A stretch of 64,000 bases of DNA, taken from contig NZ_JAILYH010000001.1 in NCBI RefSeq assembly GCF_019793435.1, positions 186,001 to 250,000 on the forward strand, given 5' to 3'. The position numbers were made by a program, and so were the translations under genes. Of the stretch, positions 8,667 through 16,345 are shown in pieces; position 1 is the first letter of the stretch; each line of letters starts with the position of its first letter. The stretch comes from Rhizobium redzepovicii. GTDB lineage: Bacteria; Pseudomonadota; Alphaproteobacteria; Rhizobiales; Rhizobiaceae. The notes beneath the pieces are model-generated. The model made no database searches. It was not told where the DNA came from and was given only the letters and a program-made list of their open reading frames with translations.

Positions 8667-9308
8667 ATGGACATCGTTGCAAACGTCGGGCCGGCCCTGG
8701 CGCTCGACGTCGCGGAGGCGGAAAGCATCGCCGAACTGCGGCATCAGGCCGAAGGCTGCAGCCGCTGTGATCTCTATAGGAATGCCACGCAGATCGTCTT
8801 CGGCGAAGGGCCCGGGAAAGCTGAGATTGTCCTTGTCGGCGAACAGCCGGGCGATCAGGAGGATGTGGTCGGCCGGCCGTTTGTCGGTCCCGCCGGCCGG
8901 TTGCTCGATCGCTGCCTTGAGGAGGCCGGCCTCGACCGACGGCGCTGTTATGTCACCAATGCCGTCAAGCACTTCAAGTTCACGCAACGCGGCAAACGGC
9001 GGCTGCACGCCAAACCCAATGCCGGCGAGATCAAGCGTTGCGCCTGGTGGCTCGGCGCCGAGATCGACATCCTCAAGCCGAAACTCGTCGTCACCCTCGG
9101 CGCAAGCGCGCTTTATGCGCTGCTCGGACCAAAGGCGAAGCTGACGCCGGAGCGCGGTCATATCCTGCAGCCGGCAAACCATCCGCCTGTCCTCGTCACC
9201 ATCCACCCCTCTTATCTCCTGCGCATCCGCGACGAGGTGGAGCAGCAGCGGCTGCGCCTGGATTTCGTATCAGATCTGCACAAGGCGGCCGAGTTTCGGC
9301 TCCGATGA
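8667..9308 (+). CDS. udgX: UdgX-type uracil-DNA binding protein / glycosylase
   Basis: 213 residues from the ATG at 8667 (upstream GATGAGGA); the open frame reaches 8580 but the extension is not family-like. It has the family-4-like uracil-DNA glycosylase core with four Cys likely to hold an Fe-S cluster (CSRC near the start, then Cys in RCYV and RCAWW), motif GEQPGDQED and the HPSYLLR motif. The insert KHFKFTQRGKRRLH is the R-loop that defines UdgX. The His of KRRLH is the residue that, in the mycobacterial enzyme, bonds covalently to the abasic site after uracil release. It probably acts in uracil repair or tight uracil binding. A stress-type promoter sits upstream. Confidence 0.9.
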   Translation: MDIVANVGPALALDVAEAESIAELRHQAEGCSRCDLYRNATQIVFGEGPGKAEIVLVGEQPGDQEDVVGRPFVGPAGRLLDRCLEEAGLDRRRCYVTNAVKHFKFTQRGKRRLHAKPNAGEIKRCAWWLGAEIDILKPKLVVTLGASALYALLGPKAKLTPERGHILQPANHPPVLVTIHPSYLLRIRDEVEQQRLRLDFVSDLHKAAEFRLR

Positions 9309-9392
9309 ATGCCGATTCTCAACCCTGATATGCTGCAATGCGAAATATTTGCGTTTGCAGCACGATTTCTCTTGAAAGAGGTCCCCTCCTCT

Positions 9393-9417
9393 GGAACCAT
9401 CCAAGCAGTATCGCGTT
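9393..9417 (+). promoter_or_regulatory. Candidate EcfG/RpoE2 promoter of the DUF2934 gene
   Basis: Exact GGAAC, 16-base spacer, then CGTT, ending 33 bp before the ATG. This matches the full general-stress sigma factor consensus known in rhizobia and other alphaproteobacteria. Confidence 0.7.
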
Positions 9418-9450
9418 CGAACGACGGCATCATGTGACTGGAGATCAGCG

Positions 9451-9705
9451 ATGGCAGAAACTCGGGACGAGTGGATCAAAAAACGTGCATACGCTCTCTG
9501 GGAAGAAGAGGGCTATCCGACAGGGCGAGAATCCATCCATTGGGAACAGGCACGGCACGAGCGCGAAGCGCTCGAGGGCTCCGCTGCCTCTTCCGACGGT
9601 AAGGAAGTCAAGCCCAAGGCGAAGCGCAGCGTCGCCGGCAGCAAGACGAACGGCGTCGTCACACCGGCGCCGAAACGGACGGCGAGCCGCAAGACGGCGC
9701 TCTGA
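9451..9705 (+). CDS. DUF2934 domain protein
   Basis: 84 residues. The N-terminal half carries the DUF2934 signature (IKKRAYALWEEEG, then a Gly-Arg step and HWEQA); the rest is a Lys/Ala/Pro-rich basic tail suggestive of nucleic-acid contact. Proteins of this family are small, soluble and common in soil alphaproteobacteria; their function is not known. A Shine-Dalgarno-like CTGGAG lies 9 bp before the ATG. It has its own candidate stress promoter and a hairpin 30 bp downstream, so it looks like a one-gene unit. Confidence 0.8.
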   Translation: MAETRDEWIKKRAYALWEEEGYPTGRESIHWEQARHEREALEGSAASSDGKEVKPKAKRSVAGSKTNGVVTPAPKRTASRKTAL

Positions 9706-9734
9706 TTACCGAAATACCGAGCAACCGAATTAAA

Positions 9735-9759
9735 AAAGGGCGTCGTCGCGGCGCCCTTT
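9735..9759 (+). terminator. Terminator-like hairpin after the DUF2934 gene
   Basis: 8-bp stem AAAGGGCG / CGCCCTTT with a 9-nt loop; a T-rich stretch (GCTGTTTGTC) follows after a few bases. On the - strand the same stem is followed by TTTTTTA, so it may work better in that direction. Confidence 0.5.
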
Positions 9760-9900
9760 GATGCTGTTTGTCATAAGCTTGAATTAGTTGTGCGTTATCG
9801 ATTTCCGGAGGACGGGCTTCCATGCGGGGGTGAACAGAGGCCGGATGACGCTGCAAGCTTTGAGCCTTCCTGAAAAAGTTGAGCCCTCGCGCGACAACCG

Positions 9901-9925
9901 GGAACAAGAATATACGCTGGGTGTT
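9901..9925 (+). promoter_or_regulatory. Weak EcfG-like box before a small membrane protein
   Basis: GGAAC, 16 bases, TGTT. It fits the looser GGAAC-N18-TT form. A 60-codon open frame (9845-10027) overlaps it but shows no coding support, so the region is better read as leader. Confidence 0.25.
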
Positions 9926-10038
9926 TATGGCAAAACCGGGGAAGTTGCCATGAACGACGGCCGTTCCACTATCCTTTCCGTCCCGCTTGTCGCAGCCGGC
10001 AGCCGCGCTTCGATCGCGATCGTCTAGGGGTGATGGAA

Positions 10039-10212
10039 ATGTCGCTCCTCGTCATCGCCGCACTACTCTATCTCGGGCTCGCGCTGGGTTTCATCCTTGT
10101 CGTCGATAATCTCGTCGGGCTGGTTTTCCGCGATCCGCGCGCGTCGGTGCAGCCGCCCTTCTTCAATATCGGCCGCGCCTTCGCCGCATCACAAAAGCTC
10201 CATCGGAAATAG
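10039..10212 (+). CDS. Small single-span membrane protein, unknown
   Basis: 57 residues from the ATG at 10039 (upstream AGGGGTGAT). An N-terminal hydrophobic segment of about 25 residues (LLVIAALLYLGLALGFILVV) forms one transmembrane helix, followed by a short polar tail with PPFFN. I do not recognise a family. Codon choice resembles neighbouring genes. It could be a small stress-induced membrane protein given its setting, but this is inference. Confidence 0.4.
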   Translation: MSLLVIAALLYLGLALGFILVVDNLVGLVFRDPRASVQPPFFNIGRAFAASQKLHRK

Positions 10213-10249
10213 CAGCGCTGCACCCTCGAGCGCCGCCTGTCGCCTAACC

Positions 10250-10630
10250 TTAACCAATACCGGCGCCGTCCAATTCGGGAAATTTGCGCATCAGATCGTC
10301 TTCGCTGATGCAGCTATCGTCACGCGCCGTCAGTTCGATCGAAATTGCGGCGACGGGATCGAGGCGACCTTTGTCGTGATGGTTGACACCATCGTGATGG
10401 TTGACACCATCGTGATAGACGGGGATGCGCGCGCCGCCCTGGCTGACCAGCACGGCATCTCGTTCGAAACCTCTTTGCAGCAGCCAGTCCCGCGGCGCCA
10501 TCAGGCGGATATCGACTTCGTAGGACTGCCCTTTCCCTTGCCTGAGGCTCACCGTATAGGTCACCGGCGACACTTGGCCATTGACGTCGATCGCGCCGTT
10601 TCCATCAGCTTTGACGCTGTAGTTTTCCAT
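10250..10630 (-). CDS. Conserved-looking small protein of unknown function
   Basis: 126 residues from the ATG at 10630, with GGAG upstream; the frame is open to 10663. No signal peptide or membrane segment. The N-terminal half is predicted beta-rich (VNGQVSPVTYTVSLRQG); the C-terminal half includes RMRKFP-like basic residues and a DLMRKFPELDG end. It contains an internal in-frame 18-bp tandem duplication adding a second GVNHHD unit around residues 75-86. It is divergent from the plasmid-stabilisation gene, and both have GGAAC-type boxes in the shared intergenic region. Function unknown. Confidence 0.55.
   Translation of the reverse strand: MENYSVKADGNGAIDVNGQVSPVTYTVSLRQGKGQSYEVDIRLMAPRDWLLQRGFERDAVLVSQGGARIPVYHDGVNHHDGVNHHDKGRLDPVAAISIELTARDDSCISEDDLMRKFPELDGAGIG
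10375..10416. repeat. In-frame 18-bp tandem repeat (2.3 copies)
   Basis: The unit CGTGATGGTTGACACCAT occurs at 10375-10392 and 10393-10410 without change, followed by a further CGTGAT. It lies inside the - strand gene at 10250-10630 and adds exactly six codons, so the frame is kept. Identity of the copies implies a recent duplication. Confidence 0.9.
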
Positions 10631-10678
10631 TGCTCTCGGCTCCTTCCGACGGGGCTGATGCAAGACTGTCTGATCGAA

Positions 10679-10704
10679 AACCGGGCGGAAGCGCTTTTTG
10701 TTCC
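10679..10704 (-). promoter_or_regulatory. EcfG-like box for the - strand gene at 10250-10630
   Basis: On the - strand GGAAC is followed after 17 bases by GGTT, about 50 bp before the ATG. Fits GGAAC-N19-TT. Confidence 0.4.
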
Positions 10705-10731
10705 GAAATCCGGGTCGGTGATCCCAAGGCC

Positions 10732-10756
10732 GGAACTTTCGGCCTCGGCACCAGTT
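10732..10756 (+). promoter_or_regulatory. EcfG-like box for the plasmid-stabilisation gene
   Basis: GGAAC, 16 bases, AGTT, ending 30 bp before the ATG at 10787. With 10679-10704 it forms a divergent pair of stress-type boxes 27 bp apart. Confidence 0.5.
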
Positions 10757-10786
10757 TGACCCCGTTGCACATCAAAGGAGGCGACG

Positions 10787-11101
10787 ATGCCGAAAGGTGA
10801 CAAATCCGACTATACCGACAAGCAGAAGCGGAAGGCCGAGCATATCGAGGAGGGCTACGAGGATCGCGGCGTCTCCGAGAAGGAGGCGGAACGGCGTGCC
10901 TGGGCGACGGTCAACAAGGAAAGCGGCGGCGGCAATAAGTCAGGTTCCGGCCGCGGCAAGAAGGATACGCATGTCTCCTCTGAAAAGGGCGGCCGCATAG
11001 GCGGCGCTGCATCCGCCGCACGCTCGAAGGAGGAACGGTCCGCTTCGGCGAAGAAGGCGGCCGCGACGCGCAAGCGCCATGAGCACCACAGCCACCACTA
11101 A
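10787..11101 (+). CDS. Plasmid-stabilisation-type small basic protein
   Basis: 104 residues, very hydrophilic and basic. The N-terminus (YTDKQKRKAEHIEEGYEDRG, then SEKEAERRAWATVNK) matches small proteins annotated as plasmid stabilisation proteins in rhizobia and other proteobacteria. The tail is Ser/Gly/Lys-rich and ends in a His cluster (HEHHSHH), likely disordered. The true function is not known; the name is historical. A strong Shine-Dalgarno (AAAGGAGG) precedes the ATG. Probable operon with the DUF3175 gene 55 bp downstream, driven by the GGAAC-type box upstream. Confidence 0.75.
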   Translation: MPKGDKSDYTDKQKRKAEHIEEGYEDRGVSEKEAERRAWATVNKESGGGNKSGSGRGKKDTHVSSEKGGRIGGAASAARSKEERSASAKKAAATRKRHEHHSHH

Positions 11102-11156
11102 AAATATGCGACGGCGGCGATCTGCCGGCGGCCGCATCCGGCAAAGGATTTCAGAG

Positions 11157-11447
11157 ATGGCCAAATCGAAGAAGAAATGGTCGCAGGATGTCACCGAACA
11201 CAGCGACGCGATGGACCTGAAGGAAGGCGTGTTCAAATCGGACGATCCAAAAAAGATCGCCCGCTCGGTCAAGCACTCGGCCGAGGAGAGCCATCGCCGC
11301 AAGTCGAGTCCGTTCCGCACCGCCATGTCCATGCTGACCTTCTACATCAACCGCGCCGGCGACCAGCTGACGAAAAAGCGGCGCGGCACTCTTGAAAAGG
11401 CCAAGGACGAATTGCGAAAAGACTTCGGTCGTCAACCGAAGGGATGA
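11157..11447 (+). CDS. DUF3175 domain protein
   Basis: 96 residues from the ATG at 11157 (AAAGGA upstream); the longer frame from 11079 overlaps the previous gene. It matches DUF3175: a KKWSQDVTEHSDAMDL start, GVFKSDDPKKIARSVKHSAE, then SMLTFYINRAG. Small basic protein, no membrane segment, function unknown. In rhizobia such genes recur beside stress and DNA-repair genes, as here. It sits between the plasmid-stabilisation gene and the GST remnant, 6 bp upstream of the latter. Confidence 0.8.
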   Translation: MAKSKKKWSQDVTEHSDAMDLKEGVFKSDDPKKIARSVKHSAEESHRRKSSPFRTAMSMLTFYINRAGDQLTKKRRGTLEKAKDELRKDFGRQPKG

Positions 11448-11453
11448 TCAGCC

Positions 11454-12179
11454 ATGGCATACGAGCTTTATTATTGGGACGGCCTTCAAGGCCGCGGCGA
11501 ATTCGTGCGGTTGGCGCTTGAAGAGGCCGGCGCCGATTATGTCGATATCACTCGCTAGCCCGGTCGCGGTACGGATGCCATGTTCGCCCTCATGAAGAGC
11601 GACAGCGAACCGCATATTCCCTTCGCCCCGCCTTTCCTGAAGGACGGCGACCTCATTATCCCGCATGTCGCCAACATCCTGTTTTATCTCGGCCCGAAGC
11701 TCGGCCTTGCGCCTGAAGATGAAGGCCTTCGCCATGTCGCCAACGGCCTGCAGCTGACCGTCACCGATTTCGTCGCCGAAGTGCATGATACGCATCACCC
11801 GATCGACACATCGCTTTATTACGAGGACCAGAAGCCGGAAGCGAAAGCCCGCTCCGCCGCCTTCATCCGTGATCGCATTCCGAAATTCCTTGGTTATTTC
11901 GAGCGTGTGCTGCGGCAGAATCCTGCAGGTCCCGATCATATCGTCGGAAATGCGCTAACCTATGTCGATCTATCGCTTTTTCAGGTGATCGAAGGCCTCA
12001 CCTACGCTTTTCCGAAAGCCATGGCGAAGCGCAAGGCGGAATATCCGGCGCTGCTTGCGCTGCATGATCGGGTGGCGAAGCGCTCGAACATTGCCCGGTA
12101 TCTTGCTTCTCCACGCCGCCTCGCCTTCAACGAGGACGGGATTTTCCGGCATTATCCCGAACTCGACAGCGCCGGATGA
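11454..12179 (+). pseudogene. Glutathione S-transferase interrupted by an amber codon
   Basis: The ATG at 11454 opens a GST N-terminal (thioredoxin-fold) sequence, MAYELYYWDGLQGRGEFVRL, that runs 34 codons to an in-frame TAG at 11556-11558. The same frame then continues without further interruption to 12179 with the rest of the N-domain (FLKDGDLIIPHVANI) and the all-helical C-domain. The TAG is followed by PGRGTDAM; a C-to-T change of CAG would restore Gln. An internal ATG at 11580 could give a 199-residue product, but this lacks the first beta-alpha-beta unit needed for glutathione binding. I call it a recent pseudogene unless the base is a sequencing error. Confidence 0.8.
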
Positions 12180-12191
12180 GCGGAGAGACAT

Positions 12192-13070
12192 TCATTCGAG
12201 CGGTGCGGCCGCATCGAAGAAATCGCGCCACGGGTCGCTCGGACGGGTCGCCAACCGCTGCGGTACATTGGCGAGGGTGAAGGCGGCCGGGCCGCTGACC
12301 TCGTTCAATTCGGTCCAATCGATCGGCATCGAAACCGGAGCCCCCGGCCGCGCTCGCGTCGAATAGGCGGCGACTGCCGTATTGCCGCGGCCGTTGCGGA
12401 GATAATCGATATAGATATGGCCGCCGCGTTTGGCCTTCGTCGCGGTTGAGAGGTATTTTTCCGGGGCGTCGGCCGACATGCTTTCGGCAAGAGAATGGGC
12501 GAAATCCTTCACCGCGGCCCAGCCGGCCTTCCGCGCAAGCGGCGCCACCACATGCAGCCCCTTGCCGCCCGAGGTCTTGACGAAAGCGGCAAGGTCGCGG
12601 GCTTCCAGCCGCGCCTTGACGTCAAGCGCGGCCGAAATCACCGCGCTCCAGGCCACGTCCTCGCCGGGATCGAGGTCCATGGTGATCATATCCGGTCTTT
12701 CCCAATTCTCGGTCGTCGTGCCCCAGGGGTGAATTTCGAGCACAGCCGATTGCACCAGCGCTGTCAGACCGTCGAAATCGACAATCCGCAGCAGCTTTTC
12801 GCCGTCTATTTCCTCAGGATCGGCGACCTCCTCGATATGAGGATTCATGCCCTTCCACGCATGTTTCTGGAAAAACCGCTGGTGACCCTTGATCCCGTCC
12901 GGCAACCGCAGCAGCGCCAGAGGCCGATTGACGAGATACGGCGCCATGAACGACCAAACCGCCGCGTAGTAATCCGCGAGTGCCTGCTTGCTCACGCCCT
13001 CGTCCGGCCAGTAGAGCCGGTCGGGATGGGTCAGGACGACGTCCGATGCGGGCGGATTTTTCGGGCTCAT
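12192..13070 (-). CDS. Stand-alone LigD-type DNA polymerase/primase domain
   Basis: 292 residues covering only the polymerase domain of the bacterial end-joining ligase LigD (archaeo-eukaryotic primase fold). Motifs are THPDRLYWPD near the N-terminus, catalytic MDLDPG (Asp132 and Asp134), SGGKGLH (167-173) and IYIDY with Asp222. LigD PolDom adds ribo- or deoxynucleotides at broken ends during Ku-dependent end joining. The nuclease and ligase domains of full LigD (over 800 aa) are absent, so it must act with separate ligase and Ku proteins not encoded here. Its start overlaps the stop of the topoisomerase gene by 4 bp, so the two are co-translated. Confidence 0.9.
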   Translation of the reverse strand: MSPKNPPASDVVLTHPDRLYWPDEGVSKQALADYYAAVWSFMAPYLVNRPLALLRLPDGIKGHQRFFQKHAWKGMNPHIEEVADPEEIDGEKLLRIVDFDGLTALVQSAVLEIHPWGTTTENWERPDMITMDLDPGEDVAWSAVISAALDVKARLEARDLAAFVKTSGGKGLHVVAPLARKAGWAAVKDFAHSLAESMSADAPEKYLSTATKAKRGGHIYIDYLRNGRGNTAVAAYSTRARPGAPVSMPIDWTELNEVSGPAAFTLANVPQRLATRPSDPWRDFFDAAAPLE

Positions 13071-14071
13071 TCCTCGGTCTCGCGTGTGAGGAAATCAAGT
13101 AGCCTGTTTTCCTCGGCCCGCAAGCCCCGCAGTGGTTCGGCGCTCTCGATCAGCGGATGATCGTTGCCGGCAAGCGCAATGATTGCCGGATGGATATAGC
13201 TTGAGCGCGAAATTGCGGGTGTGTTGTGCAGCGCCTCGGCAGCAGCCTCAGACATCTGCTTCACCGTCGGCCGGCCGCCGCCGACAATCGTCTCGCGCGC
13301 CGCGCCGAAGGCGGCCAGCGACCCGGCCCAGGTGCGGAAGGTCTTCGCCGAGATGGGAATACCCGATATCTCGGCCAGATAGGCGTTCAACCGGCCGGAA
13401 TCGATCGGCTTCAGCGCGCCGCTTTCATCCTTCCAGACGAAAAGTTGGCGGCCGGGCAGGTCGGCGATCTCCTCCAGGATTTTCTGCAGCCTGGGATGTT
13501 TGAGGCTGCGCTGGACGCGCTTGCCGCCCTTGGCGCGGAATTTCAGCTCGATCTGCCCGTCGACGATCTTCAGATGGCGCTTCAGCAGCGTCGTTGCACC
13601 ATAGGTGCCGTTCTCCCGGACATAGGCCTGGTTGCCGACGCGCAGGTGCGCCTCGTCGAGCAGCGTCGTCAGCGCCGCAAGCACGCCGTCGATATCCTCC
13701 GCGCCGGTGTCGAGATGGCGCAGCACGGTGCGGCGTATCCTCGGAAGCGCCCGGCCGAACTCGATCAGCTGATGGAATTTTCCCGCGCTTCGGAAGGACT
13801 GCCAGTCCTTGTGATAACGGTATTGCTTGCGCCCACGCGCATCGATGCCGGTCGCCTGTAGATGGCCGTTGTCGTAGAGGCAGATCCAAACATTCTCGTA
13901 GGCCGGCGGCAACCCGAGCGCGCCGATGCGCGCCCGCTGCAATTCATCGGCAAGCGTCGTGCCGTCGGGCATGACATAGCTGAAGCCCTTGCCTTTCCTT
14001 CGCCTGCGGATGCCTGGTTCGGCGTCGCTGACATAGACGAGACCAAGTTCGGTGATGGCTTCGGCATTCAT
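13067..14071 (-). CDS. DNA topoisomerase IB (poxvirus type)
   Basis: 334 residues, about the size of poxviral and bacterial TopIB. Active-site elements are visible: Arg144 in LRVGN, Lys181 in FRAKGGK, Arg246 in KTFRTWAG and the catalytic Tyr292 in SRSSYIHP. It relaxes supercoils through a 3'-phosphotyrosyl intermediate. Bacterial TopIB is patchily distributed and common in rhizobia. It is followed directly by the LigD polymerase domain gene (4-bp overlap) and preceded by glgX (15 bp), forming a glgX-topIB-ligD unit with a GGAAC-type promoter upstream of glgX. Confidence 0.93.
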   Translation of the reverse strand: MNAEAITELGLVYVSDAEPGIRRRRKGKGFSYVMPDGTTLADELQRARIGALGLPPAYENVWICLYDNGHLQATGIDARGRKQYRYHKDWQSFRSAGKFHQLIEFGRALPRIRRTVLRHLDTGAEDIDGVLAALTTLLDEAHLRVGNQAYVRENGTYGATTLLKRHLKIVDGQIELKFRAKGGKRVQRSLKHPRLQKILEEIADLPGRQLFVWKDESGALKPIDSGRLNAYLAEISGIPISAKTFRTWAGSLAAFGAARETIVGGGRPTVKQMSEAAAEALHNTPAISRSSYIHPAIIALAGNDHPLIESAEPLRGLRAEENRLLDFLTRETEE

Positions 14072-14086
14072 CTTTTCAGCGACCCG

Positions 14087-16243
14087 CTACTTGCTCCTGC
14101 GCCCGAACTGGAACCATCGGCGGCGCTGGGCCTTGGTCGCCCCCTCCGGCGGCTGGGTCTGGCCTGTCGGCGCAAAGACCGCGACGCTCTGGGCATAGAC
14201 GATGACCGGGTTATCCTGCTCATGCACCGCAAAGGCATCGGTCTCCGCCCCCGTATCGAGAATCCGCGACCAATGCTGCAGCCCGTTCACCTCGGGCAGG
14301 TGGATCTGACAGTCGCCACCGGCGTTGAAGACGAGGAAAAGGTCGTCCATCGTCTCGGTATCGGGAGCATGCACGCTTCTTGAGAGATAGACGCCGAGCA
14401 CCTGCAATCCATCGTCGTTCCAGGCCCCGTCATCCATGAAGCTGCCGTCCGGCTTGTACCAGGCGATCTCGATACGGCCGTCCTCACTTGTCTCCCCGGT
14501 CAGGAACCGCTCCTGGCGCAGCACCGGATGCGCCTTCCGGAAGGCGACAGCCTGGCGGCAGAAATCGAGGAAGGGATCGTCGAGCCCATCCCAGCCCGTC
14601 CAGCCGATTTCATTGTCCTGGCAATAGGCGTTGTTGTTGCCGCCCTGGCTGTTGCCGAGTTCGTCGCCGGCCAGGATCATCGGCACGCCCTGGGAGAGCA
14701 TCAGGGTCGCGATCATGTTGCGCCGGCGCCGCGCCCGGGCGGCATTGATGTCGGCATTATCGGTCGCGCCCTCGGCGCCCATATTGTCGGAATGATTGTC
14801 CGAATGGCCGTCGCGGTTGTCCTCGCCGTTCGCCTCATTGTGCTTGCCGTCGAAGGAAACCGTATCCATCAGGGTGAAGCCGTCATGGGCCGACAGAAGG
14901 TTGACCGAGGAGGTGGCGCCCCGGTCCGAATGGTTGAACTGCGGCGCCGAGCCGGTGACGCGGGCCGCCACCTCCGACACCATGCCGCCATCGCCCTTCC
15001 AGAAACGGCGCACATCGTCGCGGAACTTGTCGTTCCATTCGCGGAAGGGATGCGGGAAACCGCCCACCTGATAACCGCCCTCGCCGATATCCCAGGGTTC
15101 AGCGATCAGCTTGACGCCGGAGAGGATCGGATCCTGCCGGATGGCGCCGAAGAAGCCGCCCTGGCGGTCGAATTCCAGATCCTGCCGTCCGAGTGTGCTG
15201 GCGAGATCGAAGCGGAAGCCGTCGATATGCATGACTCCAACCCAGTAGCGCAGGCTGTCGAGCACCATGCGCATCACCATCGGATGGGCGACATTCAGCG
15301 TATTGCCGGTGCCCGTCGTATCGAAGGTGTGGCGGGGATCGTCGGGCGAGAGGATGTAATAGCTGGCATTGTCGAGGCCGCGGAAGGAGAGCGTCGGCCC
15401 TTTCTCGCTGCCCTCGGCGGTGTGGTTGTAGACCACATCCATGATCACCTCGATGCCGGCGGCATGGAACTTCCGCACCATGGTCTTGATCTCGGTGATC
15501 TTGTCGCCGGACATGTAGCGCGATTGCGGCGCGAAGAAGCCGAGCGTCTGGTAGCCCCAATAATTGCTGAGATTCTGTTCCAGGAGATAACGATCGTCGA
15601 GGAAATACTGGATCGGCAAAAGCTCGATCGCCGAGATGCCGAGCTTGACGAGGTGATCGATGATCGGATCGCTGCACATGCCGAGAAAGGTGCCGCGCAA
15701 CCGGTCCGGCACCTTCGGATGGGTCATCGTCAGGCCGCGCACATGCGCCTCGTAGATGATGGTGTCGGGCCAGGGGCGGCGGATCGCCTCTTCACCCGCC
15801 CAGTCGAAATCCGGATCCTGCACCACGCCCTTGACCATGAAGGGCGCGCTGTCGCGCTCGTCGAAGGACAGGTCGTCTTCGCCGATCTGATAGCCGAACA
15901 GGGCGTCGTCCCATTTCAGGTCGCCCGTCACCTGTTTTGCATAGGGATCGAGCAGAAGCTTGTTCGCATTGAAACGGTGGCCGGCGCCCGGGTCGTAAGG
16001 ACCATGGGCGCGATAACCATAAACGGTGCCCGGCCCGACCCCGGCGATATAGCCCGACCAGATGTCGCCCTCGCGTTTCGGCAGCGGCATCCGCGCGATC
16101 TCGTTTTTTCCGTCGGGTGAAAAGAGGCAGAGCTCTATCTGTTCGGCATGCGCCGAGAAGATGGCGAAGTGAGTGCCGGAACCCGTATACTCCGCGCCGA
16201 GTTCCGGCTTGAGGAAGTCGAGTTCCGAAAATGAAAAGCTCAT
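14087..16243 (-). CDS. glgX: Glycogen debranching enzyme GlgX
   Basis: 718 residues. An N-terminal CBM48/isoamylase beta-domain (GSGTHFAIFSAHAEQIELCLF) precedes the GH13 barrel. Conserved regions include DVVYNH (269-274), GFRFDLAS with nucleophile Asp346, AEPWDIG with acid/base Glu382, and SAHDGF with the transition-state Asp. Length and motifs fit the GlgX/TreX subfamily, which cleaves alpha-1,6 branches from glycogen. Glycogen turnover is a known part of stress and carbon-storage responses in rhizobia. First gene of a three-gene - strand unit with topIB and the LigD polymerase gene. Confidence 0.93.
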   Translation of the reverse strand: MSFSFSELDFLKPELGAEYTGSGTHFAIFSAHAEQIELCLFSPDGKNEIARMPLPKREGDIWSGYIAGVGPGTVYGYRAHGPYDPGAGHRFNANKLLLDPYAKQVTGDLKWDDALFGYQIGEDDLSFDERDSAPFMVKGVVQDPDFDWAGEEAIRRPWPDTIIYEAHVRGLTMTHPKVPDRLRGTFLGMCSDPIIDHLVKLGISAIELLPIQYFLDDRYLLEQNLSNYWGYQTLGFFAPQSRYMSGDKITEIKTMVRKFHAAGIEVIMDVVYNHTAEGSEKGPTLSFRGLDNASYYILSPDDPRHTFDTTGTGNTLNVAHPMVMRMVLDSLRYWVGVMHIDGFRFDLASTLGRQDLEFDRQGGFFGAIRQDPILSGVKLIAEPWDIGEGGYQVGGFPHPFREWNDKFRDDVRRFWKGDGGMVSEVAARVTGSAPQFNHSDRGATSSVNLLSAHDGFTLMDTVSFDGKHNEANGEDNRDGHSDNHSDNMGAEGATDNADINAARARRRRNMIATLMLSQGVPMILAGDELGNSQGGNNNAYCQDNEIGWTGWDGLDDPFLDFCRQAVAFRKAHPVLRQERFLTGETSEDGRIEIAWYKPDGSFMDDGAWNDDGLQVLGVYLSRSVHAPDTETMDDLFLVFNAGGDCQIHLPEVNGLQHWSRILDTGAETDAFAVHEQDNPVIVYAQSVAVFAPTGQTQPPEGATKAQRRRWFQFGRRSK

Positions 16244-16275
16244 GATGCCCCGCTCAATGAAAAGACCAAGCGGGA

Positions 16276-16300
16276 AACGTCACGGTGGTTCGAAAGTTCC
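16276..16300 (-). promoter_or_regulatory. Candidate EcfG/RpoE2 promoter of glgX-topIB-ligD
   Basis: On the - strand GGAAC, 16 bases, CGTT, ending 32 bp before the glgX ATG. Full match to the alphaproteobacterial general-stress consensus. Confidence 0.7.
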
Positions 16301-16345
16301 CTCGTCCAAGGGAAAAGGGCAGATGCCGCGCGCCGGAAGAAGGTC

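Noticed and set aside
9845..10027. 60-codon + strand frame before the small membrane protein
   Set aside because: No recognised motif and it crosses a possible promoter; coding use is not convincing.
10375..10416. Possible CRISPR-like repeat
   Set aside because: The 18-bp units are directly adjacent with no spacers and lie in frame within a gene.
12192..13070. Truncated LigD pseudogene
   Set aside because: It has its own start coupled to topIB, all polymerase motifs and no frameshift, so it reads as a complete single-domain gene.
14528..16120. 530-codon open frame on the + strand opposite glgX
   Set aside because: Antisense shadow of glgX, whose catalytic motifs are complete.
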